64,000 nucleotides of DNA, from NCBI GenBank assembly GCA_949752795.1, contig OX457058.1:169510223-169574222 (forward strand). Direction: 5' to 3'. A model generated the notes under the pieces. It was not told the DNA's origin. It was given only the letters and a program-made list of their open reading frames with translations, and made no database searches. Origin of the DNA: Hyperoodon ampullatus (taxonomy: Eukaryota > Chordata > Mammalia > Artiodactyla > Ziphiidae). Position numbers and translations under genes: made by a program. This document shows, one piece after another, positions 26,301 to 41,300 of this stretch. Each line of letters opens with the position of its first letter. Positions within the stretch are counted from its first letter, which is position 1.

Positions 26301-29300
26301 GATACAGACACTTGAAATTTTGCTTCTTCACAAATTTTCTCTTGCCCTTAGGGGCACAGCCAGGCTTGCAAGCATACTTTAGGGGTCAGGGTTTGCACCA
26401 TCCTTACATAGGATACTGCAGAGGACTCCTACCCGCTTCACTCACAGTTATATGCATCTCTCTCTTTTCTTTTGACCTCTCTTAGCTGTGCAGTCTCTTG
26501 GTTCTGCTGTAAAGAAATTAATTAAAACGTTGGAGTCCTGACAGACGTTTTGGAACTTATTATAAGTCGTTTGTCTTAGATGGCAGACTCTGGTAGCTTT
26601 TGAAAATACATTTTATGGGAAAACATGCAGTATCTGCCAGGAGGTTGGGAGTGTTCCTTCTTTTCACTATGTACCTCTATCAAATATTTTACTTGTTTTT
26701 TGTTTTTTTTTAAATTTTTGGCCATGCTGCGCGGCTTGCGGGATCCTAGTTCCCCCACCAAGGATCAAACCCGTGCCCCCTTCAGTGGAAGTGTGGAGTC
26801 GTAACCACTAGACCACCAGAGAAGTCCCTCAAATATTTTCCTTTTTTACTTAGAGGTTTGCCAAGGTTGTAGGCTTCATTATTATTATGTATCCTCATTT
26901 ATTTACTTTTTCTTATTAGAAATAAGTCCAAGTTAGGAGAGCAGGCATAAGCATTCTTGAATAAAATAATAGAAAATTTTAGGTGTTCCCTAGACGTTAC
27001 TAGCTGGTCTTCAGAGTTAATAGCCAAATAGATTCTTCAGCTTTCTCTAACTGTCTGCGAGGCCAATGGAGAGGATAGGATGTGAGCCTGGAGATTTGTG
27101 TCCACTCCTGCCATGCGGCTTTCAGGGACAGCTCTGCTTGCTGTCATCTCAGCTCCAGCTCAGTTACCTGTCCCGAAATACCTCTCAGGGAGGACCGCCT
27201 CTCCCACACTTGAAAACCAGCTCATGGCCCCAGATGAGAAGTCTACAGGCCCCTGACCCTCAGGAAGTCTGTTGAGGTTAGAGCTTCACCTTATTGGCCA
27301 AAATCTGCTGCCTGTTAATAACGCTTAGATTCCGATCTCTGGCTAACCTGACAACATGCTGGGTTTTGTTCCTCGTCCTCCTTGAGACTTTTCCTACTAC
27401 CCCGATCCATACTGCTTCTCCTCAGTTTGACGGGGACCATGCCTGCCTGGCTGACCTACCTAAATTTACCATGCTCTTCCAGTATGAGAGTGAAATGAAT
27501 TAGAAGGAAGAGCTGTCAGGGTCAAAGCTTCTTTCAGAACCTCTGAGCTCTGGATAGCAGCAGCTTTGGATCCTCAAGTCACTGGGGCCAGAGGCCAGGA
27601 AAGAGAAACTAACCAGGATCTAGCTGCTCATAGCAAACTCTACAGACTTCATGTTTAACTTTTCCCCTAAAACCATTAATAAATAGTTGGGCATTGCATT
27701 AAGCGGGAAACACCTGTAAAAGTCTGTAATGAAGCAAATCAGGCTGTAAGCTGACAAATCCATCCTCACCATGATCTCGAGTCATACCTGATTAATCATC
27801 TCATTTCACAAACTCTTGCTGAGCCCCTCCGAGATGTCAGGCATGAAGCTAGTGCCGGGAGTGAGCTGCATCAAATCTGTGGTCTCGAAGATCTTGTAGC
27901 CGGTTGAGAAATAGACTTGTAGATCGTTGCAACCTGATGTGATGACTGTACAGTGGAAATGTGTGGAAAGTCCTGTGGGGACACAGAGAGGAAGCGGGGG
28001 TCATTATCAGCACAGAGGATAGGCGTGAATGAAGTGGGAGGAGAAAGACCAGATACTGAGGGGCCTCGGAGGGGAAGAAACAGGTACAGTCCTCACTCTG
28101 AAGTTGACTGTTTTTCTGTTTTCAGTCTAAATGTATGGTATAATGATAGAAGTCCGGAAAATCTATGAAAATTCAGGAACTGTCAAAAAGTGCTGAAGAA
28201 TAAATAGCATGACTTCAGAATAAATCTGACAATGCTGACATCTTTCCTTTCTTCCTTGACTGAATGTGGCATTTCAGTGCCACCGAACTACTGTCTGGTT
28301 AAAGTGAGAATCTGTGTGTTAATCCCAGTACTATGATTCTGAATTTCTGGTAGGAATGAACTTTCATGACTAGCAAGTCCCATATATCTAGGGCAGATTG
28401 TCACCAAAGTAAACGCTAATGAATTTAAGCCAAGTTAATAAAATTACAAATTACTTATTACTGTCCAAATGCTCTTAAAAATAATTATCCTTTCAATTTC
28501 TTATTAGTTTATTTGTGCAGATGCTGGAACCAAACTAGCTGAGTCAACAATCCTGAGCAAGCAGATGATCGCCTCTGTACCTGGAGTAAGTCCCGACCAA
28601 ATTAATTATCCACATTTTCTATTACTCCTCATTTCCTCATTTAGCCAAGAGGTATTTTTGGCCTGTGTCCTGGTTCACTTTTGATAGAACAAACACTGTA
28701 AAATTGAAATCATTAGTATCTTGTTTGAAAGAGCACTGGTAAAAATTTAAATTAATCTCTGCCCCTGGAAACTTTTAATTCCAGGAAACATGAATGAAAT
28801 TGAAGCAGCCAGTTAAGGAGAGGGAAGAAATTACCAGGCATACAGCATAGATTTGATTAAAGTTCAATTTTTCCAGAATGAATTTTCTTACACTGGCTTC
28901 TGTTAACCAATTTGATTTAACTACTGCCAGAAAGAAATAAGCATTTAATACCTTGTTTTCCTTTATAATATTTCCTCTGAAAATTGAAAAAACTTCTGTT
29001 ATCATCAACTAGTGAGCTATTTGGTGAAATATGTTAAGATTCTTATAGATAGGATTGAATATGAGAAACCACAATAACTTATTGATAGCAAGGTTATTGC
29101 AACAAACTGAGAAAACTTAGAGATATAAATTATTAATGGAAAAAATTTATTTAAATTTTCAGTAGGGAAAAAAATTTTTAGTTTATTTGTTTACGTATTT
29201 ATGTATTTATTTTTGGCTGCGTTGGGTCTTCGTTGCTGTGCGTGGGCTTTCTCTAGTTGTGACGAGCGGGGGCTACTCTTCGTTGCGGTGCACGGGCTTC

Positions 29301-32300
29301 TCATTGCGGTGGCTTCTATTGTTGCGAGAACGGGCCCTAGGCACGCGGGCTTCAGTAGTTGTGGCACGTGGGCTCAGTAGTTGTGGCGCACGGGCTTAGT
29401 TGCTCCGCGGCATGTGGGATCCTCCCGGATCAGGGCTCGAACCCGTGTCCCCTGCATTGGCAGGAGGATTCTTAACCACTGCACCACCAGGGAAGTCCGA
29501 GAAAAATTTTAATAAGGAAAAAAGATCACTTATAATCCTTCTGCCCTAAAATAAGAACCCTATTGTTTTAGAAAATTTTTACATGTTTTGATCTATTCAG
29601 TATCCTAATTTGCTTATTCCCATATTGTTGGAAATCTATATGCTTTCTAGTTTCTTTGCTTGTATAGCATAGCATAGTATATAGCATATACACAAAGATC
29701 CTCTTCATGTTTATTTTGAATGATATTCTTGGGATAAATTCCTTAGTCAGTGGGCAGGAACATCTTCACAATACGTATTCCCATGTTGCTTTCTAAGAAG
29801 GTTTTATTCATTTACATTTATAAGTATACCAGATTTATCCACAGCACACTAAACATTACTTCATTTTTTTTTGATGTGGAGAAATATTATGAGAGAGGAA
29901 GAATAACAGTCATTCAACCCAGAGATAATTTTACTGCTAACATATTAATGTATTTTCTTTCTTCTTTTTCTATGTATATTTTTAAATATAGTCGAACCGT
30001 AATATAGATGCAGCTTTGGCTTCAAATGTCATAAGCATTTTCCCCAAAGTGACATTACCTCATGTGACTGCACCATATAATAGTGGCTAACAATATGGGT
30101 TTTGATTCACACCTGAGTTTGAGGCCTGACATTTACTAGCTGTGTGATCAGGAAGGTTATTTAACCCATGATGCTTTGATTTGTATTATCTGTAGAATAG
30201 GACATAATAGGGCCTAAGGTCTAGGTTGAGGATTGAATGAGATAATGCATGTAAAGCACATTAGCATGGTGTTAAATATATAGTAAGTGCTGAGTAAACA
30301 TTAACTATTAAAAATAATATTAATGGAGGTAGGGGGACAGGACAGGTGATGTTTAAGGGTACAGACTTACAATGAGCAGTAAAAAAGTCCTAGAGATGTA
30401 AAGCACAGGTCAGTGAATATAGACAATATTGTATTATAATAATCACACTTACTAAGAGACTAAAACTTAATTATTCCTACCAAAAAGAAAGGATAATTAC
30501 ATAATGTGATATAGGTACTAATTATCGTTACGATGGCAGTTATATTACAATAAATAAATGCATCAAATTAACATGTTATACACCTTAAATTTACATCATT
30601 ATATGTCAAGCATGTCAATAAAAAAATAAAATACAGCTAAAAGTAAAAAAATACTATTAACAAACACTACTTATTGTTGGATAGTTTCATTATTTTCAGT
30701 ATCCTGCAATTGTAACTAATGTGTGATAAACATCTTTGTGCTTAAATCTTTGTTCATATTTTAGACTATTTCTTTATAATAGATTTCTAGGAGTAGATTA
30801 ATAGATTCTGGGTTTTTTTAAAGGTTCTTGACAATAGTTGGGGTAATGCAAGATGCTATGAGATAAAATTCCAGTTCTTAGCAACTTAGCTCCAAAAAAG
30901 TTTATTGTTTGCTCAAGTGAAGTTTAAAAGGGGGGCCTGATTAACAAAGGGAGGAGGACTTCCACATGAGCACTTGGGGATCAGGTTTCTTCTGTCATGT
31001 GCAGTCCTCTGCAATCAGCTGGTGGTTGGGGAAAGAGAAGGAAATATGGTACATGGAACGTTTTCATGGGCCAGGTCTAAAAGTGGTGCACATTTCTCCT
31101 ACTCACGTTCCATTGGCTAGAACTCAGTCACTCTGCCACACCCGACTGCAAAGGAGGATGGGAAATGTGGTCTAGTGCATCCTAGGGAAGAAGAAAAATG
31201 GTTCTGTGAGTAGCTAGCCAGTCTCTGCCCAGCACTCACTGGTTTCCTTATTTAATTCTCTAAAACTCAATATTTGCTACCTATGCGATAGCTAAAAAAT
31301 AATATCCCTAATATATAAAGGTTTATTGAAATCAACAAAAGACAAATATTCCAAAACAACAAAATAGCAACAGTTATAGCTCTACATATAGAACCCTTTC
31401 CAATGACCAATAAGCCATTCAAAATAAGCCTTTTACCCTCACTAGCAATCAGTGAACTATAAATTAATATAAAATATAAAAATTTAAAAATATAAAAATT
31501 AAAATCAGCTAGCAAATCAGCGGGTTTTTCTTTTTTTTTTTTTTTTTTTGCGGTACACGGGCCTCTGTCTGTTGTGGCCTCTTCCGTTGCAGAGCACAGG
31601 CTCCGGACACGCAGGCCCAGCGGCCATGGCTCACGGGCCCAGCCGCTCCGTGGCATGTGGGATCCTCTCAGACCGGGACACGAACCGGCGTCCCCTGCAT
31701 CGGCAGGCAGACTCTCAACCACTGTGCCACCAGGGAAGTTCTTATAAGCTACTGGTGATAGTCAGTTTTGCTGAAAAAGAGTTGACAATCTACTTCTAGG
31801 AATATGTTTGAGAAAGTAATTAAATATAGAATTATCTACAAGCACATAAAGAATTATCTACAAGTATATTTATTAAAGTAGCATTTAAAACAGCAAAAAT
31901 ATGGAAACAAAATTAATGTGCAACATTAGGGTATTATTTAAATAAAATAAAGTACATCTATAAGCTAGACTATTATGTGGACCAAATCAAACTTTCAAAG
32001 AATATTTAATTAATTAGAAAATGCTTATGATGAATTTAATTAAAAAGCAGGTTAGAAAAAAATTATCTCAATCTTATAAAAATTATATATGTGTGTGTGT
32101 TATATGCATTAAAAAATATTTGGAAGTATTAACAGTGGCTGTCTCAGAGGTGGAGAGCAGGAATTAGGATTATGGTGATTTTTCTTTTTCTTTTTATTAA
32201 TTTATATTTTCCAAGGTTTCTACATCGAACACGTGTTATCTTTATAATGTAAGAAATGTAACTTTAAAGTCAGATACAAGTTTTGAGAAAGAATTGGATA

Positions 32301-35300
32301 TGGTTCACTTCAATTCATGTTTTTGAGATTAGAGTATGTTTTCAATTCCTTTATCATCAGTTTTCCCACTGAAATAAACGTAAGTCTTTTGAAACAAGTT
32401 GAGCTAGACTCTTTATGTTTTTTGGTTTTTTAAAATAACACACTAAGGTTATACTTATGTTTTGCAAAGTAAAAGAAAAAAGGGGGGCGATTGGAAATTA
32501 TATGCTTTGTTTTATAAGTGTAGATGGCTCACTGAAGTTATCCTGACTAGAAAGTGTATTTTAAGCCTTTTATTAGATGTAGTTACTGTCTCTAGAGCAA
32601 AAGTACCTGGTAATAGTAAATTCTTTCCTCTCATTTTTTGAAATTCAAAAGTAAAAGACAAATATTGAATAATGCTCCAAGTAACTATTTTCTGTGACAT
32701 TTGCCTAGTTGAAATGGTATAAAATATTGCCTATGAAAGAAACAAATCCCTTTCAAGAAATTCAGGAGCAGAGTATATGCTCTTATTTGCATGACATGTG
32801 AAAGGTCAGAGATAATGGAATAAACTGGGGGGGAAATCCTTTCTTGCACTAAGGGACTAATATTCCCAAAGCAGGAGCACAATAACCTTTTATAATTCCT
32901 TCACTTGATTTAAATTAAAAGAAGAAAACCTTAAAACATATGAAGTGCTTGGAAAACACTCTTGACAGAACCGCCAATGACCTTATTTTACTGTTTGTTA
33001 TCCTGTCAGAGGAACTGACAGGCGTAACATTCTAGAAGAGATAGAAGGTGATATAGTTCAGTGCTGTGCAGATTTACATGAATATGGGAAAATGAGAGCC
33101 ACTGGGTGAGCTAGTTAAGTATATAATGTTCCAGATTTTCCTAAAGAAAGCTAAGAAAGGCCTTAGGATAGTATTCAGATGGCTTCAAAGAGGGCCTGCT
33201 TTTGATCCACATTATATCCAGTCTTATGTATGGGTTCTCTCATACAGCTTTGATGTAGCAGCCTGTCTGTCCATTTTCCTTTTCTTTGTTTATAATCCTA
33301 AATTCACTGCATTGCCCTGAGAGAGCAGGTTTATTCCATTTAATAACCTGAAACACAAGTATGCTTTTTTTTCCTTTAAAACTTCTCAAACACGCTGCTA
33401 GTATGTGGGGAAGATGACCATTTTGTTTCTTTAATTATCCCTAGCACGAATTCAACAATGATAAATTTGTCTATTTAATAGTGTACCTACGATGTATAAG
33501 AAGTTGTAAGTGCTTGAATATAAGAATTTTTGACTCTTTCAACAAACATGATATTTGTTTATGTCCTTTTTTTTTTGATAGAGAAAGACATCTAAGATTA
33601 TGGTGGTAGAATTTGGTGGTACATATTTTTTGTGTGTCTAAGACTCCCTGGAGTGATAAAGTGTGACTGTTGTTTTGAGGTGATTCATGTCATGAAGACC
33701 GATACTAATGACTTTTACATAGGCTAAATCTTTATATACCAACCAGTTTAAAAACAAGCAAACAAAATCAATTCAATGACCCAGTGGAAAAAAGCCTGTA
33801 AACCTTGTCTTCCCTAGGCCATCCCATTTGTTCTCCACCACAAACCTTTTTATTAATTTTTGTCCAAAGTTGGGGCAGACAATCACAGGCTATGGCTGAG
33901 AGTAACGAAGTGAATCAGAAATCCAGAAAACGAAACAACTCATTAGTAAACGGCGTGAAACCAGAGCGAGACAATCACTGCAGTCAGGGCAAAAGTGCAG
34001 GCCGTGACTCAGAGCGCGCGCCCCGCCGTGTCCTTCTGTGTGTTTCAGTGCGGGACGGCGGCGATGGAGTGCGCGCGGCAGTACATCAGCGACGTGCTGG
34101 ACTTCGTGGCAGACATGCACACGCTGACCAAACTGAAGGTAAGAGGGCCTGCGTCCCCTCATCCCTCAGGTTAGCGAGACGGAGAGGCATTTTTAGGAAA
34201 TTAAGCAGGCTGGATGGAAATTTATCATTACCTGGAGAGGCCGTGGTGGCACTGTTGAATGAGCCCATGTCCTGGGATTCTGAAGAACCGAGTTCCACCT
34301 CTGTGAAGAGGGAGTGAAGAAAGGAAAGGATATTTCCATGGCGGCTCCAGTTCTGTGCATACCTTTACTTTTGCCATTTATTCAATTCTCACAATACCCC
34401 TATTGTAAAATATTCCCATTTTACCAATGTAGACACTGAGGCCTAAGGTGGTGCAGTCATTTGCTCAAGATCACGCTACTGCTAAGTGGTGGAGACAGGG
34501 GTGACCTAAGACTGTAGTGACTCCCAATCCATTCTCTTTTCACTGTGCCACACATTTAACTACCCTGAGCCTCAGTTTCCTCCTTAGCAAAGGAAGTCTA
34601 ATAAACCCACCTCAATCAACCTACCTTTGCTGCCCATTCCAAGGTTTGGTGTGAAATAATGCATGTGAAGACACTTTTGTAAACTTTCGTTTGTATGAAA
34701 TGTGTACACTTTATGCAAACATAAGTTGTTTATGGGTTTTATCTGCATTAAAGCTATCTCCTTCCAGAAAATAATTAAAGACAGAACAACATTTAATTTG
34801 TATATGGATAAAATCCCAGTGAGGTTGTTGAGGATATTGATTGCTTTGCAGGGTGGAATGAATTGCTGATGCAAGTCAACTTCCCTGCCGCGAGAAGACT
34901 AGGGAGCTAAAAGATTGATAGTCCAGAGGTTTGAGGAAGGCCCCGGACAAAGAGCAGAAGAGGAGCCAGACATGGCCCGATGAGCAGCCAGATTGCAGTC
35001 CAGCACTAAATGTGGCTTTTTGATAAACAGGATCTAGTCGCCCCAGAAGTTCATCAGTTAAAACTACGGTCCCTTCAGCACCCAACTCAGTTTCCAGACT
35101 CTGCTCAGATGATCCAAGTGTTTCCTGGGATAGGGATAGACTTGCAAATGCTCTGTGGAGAGTAGAATTGAAATTTAAATTGATGATCTCTCACAATATC
35201 CAAATCCAGTCATTTCTGAGTAAGCTCCCCTAGTGTTTGCTCACGCACATGTTACTGATCGCTGAATCTGGTTGCCCACGCTGAAACCACTTTGATGTCT

Positions 35301-38300
35301 GAAGAGGAAACAATATTACCTCAATAGTTTTATAGCCACTTCCAAAATGCAGAGAAAAATAATCAGAAGGATCCATGATGACCAAAAGGTTAGGGACTGT
35401 AGACATAATCCAACCCTCTGATTTTACATATTAGGAAACAGATCAGAAAGGTCAAGTGGCAAGTGGCTTAGCTAAGGCCATGTGAGTGTTAGGACAGAGC
35501 TGGGTCTAGAACCTAGGTCTCAACTCCCAGTTCTGTGCTCTTTCCACTAAGCCACACTGAGCAATGAAATTTTTCTGAATTAATTCAACTAGTATGTATT
35601 GAGCACCAATAACATGCCTGACACTGTTCTAGACATTTAAGGATGTGATGATCAGCAAAAACAGACACAGTGGCTGCCCTCATTTATAGTCTGGCAGCGA
35701 TGGCCAATTGTAATGAAAATTTCATACAAACTAACGTGAAATTGTGACTTTCACAATTGCTATGAAGAAGAGGTAGACAGCAGCATGAGAGCTTCTAATA
35801 GGGTGATATGACCTACCAGGGAGGTTAGGAAGGCTCCTAAAGTAGGTCAGGGAAGGCTTCCTGGAGGGGGTGACCCTTGAGCTAAAATCTGAACAATGAA
35901 TAGGGTTGATTAGGCGAAGAGAGGCAGAAACAGTATTTCAGGGAGAGAGAACAGCATACACAAAGGCCAGTGATGGAAGGGAACATGGAGAGCCAGTGTA
36001 GCTGGACCACAGGGATGAAGCGGTAAGATGCAGAAATCCGTAGTATCTAGATCATTCCAGGTTGTTTAGACCATGCTAAGGAATGTTTTTCCCCTTTATC
36101 CTAAGAACAATGGGAAGCCCCTGAAGAAGTTTAAATGGGTTGTATGCTTGGGAGTGGTGATAGAAGGTGTGGAAATGACAACCTGATCTTCTTTAAAGAG
36201 TGCCCTGGAACATCCCCAGTTACTCTGCCAAAGTCACAAAATACCACTTGGTTTTGTAGAGCCACATGAAGACATGTTCCCAGCCTCTGCATGAAGATAC
36301 CTTTGGTGGCCATCTCAAAGTTGGGCTGGCTCAGATTGCAGCCATGGAAATCTCACGGGGCAACCACAGAGATAACAAAGCTGTGATTCGCTATCTGCCT
36401 TGGCTCTATCATCCCCCTTCTGCAATGCAACAAGGGTAAGACCCTTATTATTCGGGCCACGAGGCAGGAAACACCCCTGAGTCTCCTGGGGCTCAGTAAG
36501 AGCGACTGAATGCATTGAAGATCTATGAGAATAGAATATGATTGGTTAGGGAGATGGGAGTTGAGACCAATTTCCATACTTCTTTGCTGACCTGGCAGCA
36601 TTTTTGAACACGAGTACTTCATGACATGCTGACAATAAAAGTTGCCCTCCTACAAAGACCTCAGTCATCCTGATGGATGATGAAAACTTGGAGCTTAGAA
36701 CTATCACTTTAACTCTTAATTTCCACTAGTTAAGTAAATTGATAGGTATTTATTTGTGCACTTACATAGCTTCTGCCTTCAAGGAGCTTAGATTATAGCT
36801 TGAACAGAATCTACATCAGAGATGAAACAGAGTTCAAGGAGGTGTGAGCCCCTCACCCTGCCCGTAAGGGAGGCTGAGAAGAGAGAGGTGGCCGTGGGCT
36901 AGTTTACTTGGGACCTTGGAGCAGGCTTGACCTGCCATCTTGCATGGGCAGCTTCCTGGCTAGAGGAAAGGTTTGGAGTGGGGTGTAAGGGGGGCAGGGG
37001 GAGAAAATTACTGGAGAACAGGAATGTGGGTGGCTGTGTATTTTATCTCCTCTTCTATTCCTTCCCTTCTGGTGGGGATATCCGAGAACTTTCTAATGAG
37101 AAGAAAGGAAAGAGTTTAGAAAGAGAAGCTAGTCAGAATGACAGCCAGGTTTGTGGAAGAATGATGTTTAATCCTGTGTCGCCAAAGGCTTCTGTTTGCT
37201 CAAACAGCTAAGATCCAGGATTGGAGTGCAAAACAAGAAAAACAGATTTATCATTTTGTTCTCACTTTGTTGCTTTGGTGTTTTACTTCATGTAACTGCC
37301 TACAAGACCACACTTTTAAACCCCTCCATCAATAAGCGTTTGTTAAGCACCCAACGAAACCGAAAACACAAAAACATCTCTAACACTTCCTTCCTCCCTA
37401 ATAGACCAAAAGAATTCATTGAGTGTGTCTCTCACATCCGGCTGCTGTCCTGGCTGCTTCTGGGTTCCCTCACTCATAATGCAGTGTGTCCAAATGCCTC
37501 CTTTCCCTGCCTGCCAATACCTCTGGATGCAGGTTCCCATATTGCAGATCATCTTATTGTTATCCTGATTGGATTTCCAGAGCAATCAAAGGTAAGTGAT
37601 TTCTGCAAGATTAAAACCATATGCATCAAAATTGCTAATGGAAACCCTTATCAGCCAATTATGTTTCTTCTGAGAAGAAAATGCATCTTATCACTTGCCC
37701 TCCTGTGGATGCTAGGAAAGCAACTTTGTGCTAATGCCTTATTGAAAGTTGTTCAAATTCCCAGACTGTCTTTTCTTCCCCCTAAATTGTTTTTCGGTTT
37801 ACTTTTATGAAGATAAATTATGGAGGCAAGCGAGAGTTAGCTTCCTAGGCATTTCTGTCTCAAAGTAATGAAGAGCAGTACAAGGATAGAAATATAATAA
37901 AAATTCTGTGATCAGTTTTTAGAACCAAATATGAAGAGGAGGAAAATTTACACTCTAATTTTTTATGCACTGCCTTTCAACTTAAATCTCTAGAGATATA
38001 TGAAAGTACAAAATGAAAATAAGGCCAGTTGGGAACTCACCAAAGTATATGTTGGAATCACTTACACAGAGGAACTTATAAATTGTAGAGCCAGATGATG
38101 TGCTTAAGAGAATAAAGTCAATCCAAGGCAAGCATCAATCATGAGCCTATACAAGCAAACTAGACACACTGATACTAATCAGTTAGGAGGAGACAAGGTC
38201 CCCTCACAGAGCTCAGGCAAATTCTAGGAGGTCACGGCAGGTTTGGGAACAGCTGGGATGTAGGCCAGGGCAAGCTGACCTGCGATAAATTTATTCTGAA

Positions 38301-41300
38301 ATCAAATAGAGCACCCATCCAAATGACCTGAATGATGTTTTCAAAAGGAATTAGGCAGTTAGTTCCTAATATTTCAACCCAATCTGTGTTTGATTCCTAA
38401 TGATGGTACTTTGTAATTCTGTGACATTGAAAAAGTTACTTAACCTCTCTGAGCTCCAGGTTTTCATCTGTAAAATAGATGAAATGGTTTGAGAATTATG
38501 GAGGTGATCTATAAAAAGTCTTTACCACAGTGTCTGGGACATTATAGGTGCTTACTCAATCAGTACTCATTACTAGTTAGGAATAATATCTGTACTTACT
38601 ACTAGTTAGGAATACTATCAATACTTATACAAGTTAGGAATACTATCAGTACTCACTACTAGTTAGGAATACTATCTGTACTTACTACTAGTTAGGAATA
38701 CTATCAATACTTATACAAGTTAGGAATACTGTCAGTACTCACTACTAGTTAGGAATACTATCCATACTCAGTACTAGTTAGGAATACTATCAGTACTCAC
38801 TACTAGTCAGGAATAGTATGAGTACTCACTACTAGTTAGGAATACTATCAGTACTTACTACTAGTTAGGAATACTATCAATACTTATACTAGTCAGGAAT
38901 ACTATCAGTACTCACTACTAGTCAGGAATACTATCAGTACTCACTACTAGTTAGGAATACTATCTGTACTTACTACTAGTTAGGAATACTATCAATACTT
39001 ATACAAGTTAGGAATACTATCAGTACTTATACTAGTCAGGAATACTATCAGTACTCACTACTAGTTAGGAATACTATCAGTACTCACTACTAGTTAGGAA
39101 TACTATCTGTACTTACTACTAGTTAGGAATACTATCAATACTTATACAAGTTAGGAATACTATCAGTACTTACACTAGTCAGGAATACTGTCAGTACTCA
39201 CTACTAGTTAGGAATACTATCCATACTCAGTACTAGTTAGGAATACTATCAGTACTCACTACTAGTCAGGAATACTATCAGTACTCACTACTAGTTAGGA
39301 ATACTATCTTTGCTGCTGCTGCTGCTGCTGTCACTACTAATAGTAGTATAATTATTAAGTGCTGGGCAGTGCGTTCATGTATAGCACCTCATTTACTCCT
39401 AACTACAACTCTTTTAGGAGGGTACTGTTATCCCCATGTTACAGATCAGCAAACACCCTAAAATGATTGCTCTTCCTAATCTAGTGTAGGGATAGGAACG
39501 TCAGTTTCACTAAAGGGCACGGGGGTGGGTAGACTTATCCTGCAAACTAAGGTGCCTTCTCTCTGAAAAGATGCTTGGTCTCTAAGCGCACTCCCACTAA
39601 CTGAGTGAAGAGCAGATTGTTTGGAGGTGATGAATCATGAGTTTGTAACTTGGAGACAACTCCTCCAGCCTTGGATAGCTTGAATTACATGTACTTTGGC
39701 TGTGCTCCTTGGAAAGGCAAAGCCGTGCGGAGAGGGCTCCTTGGAGCACCACAGCCCACTAGAATGTAATGGTTCCCTGTTTTCTTCCTTTTCAGACCTC
39801 CGTGTTGCACATGTGTTCTCTTTTCCATGCATTTATCTTTGCTCAGCTCTGGACCGTATATTGCGAACAAAGTGCTGTAGCTACAAATGTTCAAAGTCAG
39901 AATGAATTCAGCTTCACAGCGATACTGACAGCACTAGAATTTTGGAGTAGGGTGACACCCAGCATCCTTCAGCTGATGGCCCATAACAAAGTGGTGAGTT
40001 CACAAATGAGTTTCCCTTCTTGGACAGAATCTCAAAAACCACTCTCAGTCCTCACATTACATGTTTTTTTAAAAATCGCAGTTGTAACAGTACATAAATG
40101 GATTGGTGAATTTTTACATTATAACCTGGATGTTCTACCCGCATAATAATTTTGATGAAAAACAATGCAAACAAATAAATTCAGTAAAAACCATTTTTGT
40201 TTTCTCTGCCTAGTGCCAAAGGAAATTTATGTGAAACTTCTACCTTTAAGAGTTGTCTTGTGCTATAAAGTCAGAGAGTGAGGAGGGAGATTTATATTAT
40301 TTTTGGATTCTAAGGCAATTTGGAAAAACCACAGCCAGTTAAGTCATCTCTTTGTGGTGTTTAAGAGCAGATTGACTGTACGGGTTAATTCTACTTAGGG
40401 CCCAAAGCTGAAAAGAGTCTCACCATTTTGAGTTGCCCTCTGAGGACCTAAGCTCCTCAATCTTCAAATCCAGTTCCATTTTAATGTGGATGGCTCACCT
40501 TTTTGGAAAATATCTGAGGTATGGATAGCATGAGCCCACTTCATTGAACAAGCTTTGCTTAGTCCTATGGAGTCAAGATTGGAGGGTGTATGGAAGGAAT
40601 TTACAAGGGAGTCCTTTGGTTTAGTTTGCTACTTTGGAGGAAGATTCTCAGCTGGGAAAGCAGCATCCAGTGTCTTGGTTATGGGGGCTTCATCAGTAGA
40701 ATTCTTATCTGTGAAGGGCAAGGGGCCTGGAAGAATGCCATAATGATGATCCAATGTGCCCAGAAACCCAACAATTCACTGTCCACCAATGCATGCTGGA
40801 ATGGTTTTGACTGATTGAATATTAGTCTAAGAAATATTTTCTTTTTGTTGTAATTGGAAAGGGGATTATATTTTTCCTTTAGGGAAGCACTTTCTTTTCC
40901 TTAGAGAAACAGATATTATAAGGCAGTTCTGTATGGAGAGAGATGTTTTAATTCAACTTAAAGGAAATTTATGTGGAAACTTTAGGATACACCAACAGTT
41001 CTGACCACCGCATAGATAATTACATTCATTAGATCATAGAGTCTGGGACTGAAGAAGCACTTGGAGGTCAAGTATTCTATTCTGCTCTTCTACAGACGAT
41101 GAAACTGGGACCTTAAATTTAAACTAGAGATTCAGAGTTTCCTTCTATTGTTGCTAGTTTTTTGATACCATTAATACCTCTCCTCCAAATGTCTCTTAAT
41201 ATTCAAATGTTGGAAATGAATTTGTTACTGGTGAATCTTGTACAAATGGTGTTACAAATGAATTTGAATTAATTTTAAATTCTGAAAATTTTGTTAAACT

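Noticed and set aside
37196..37810. 204-codon frame taken as a single gene
   Set aside because: It is exon 11 of UNC79 (37405-37591) with chance open intron on both sides; clear acceptor and donor sites bound the exon.
38561..39308. CRISPR-like array of 28-29-bp repeats
   Set aside because: Repeats are directly abutting with no unique spacers and the genome is mammalian; it is a minisatellite.
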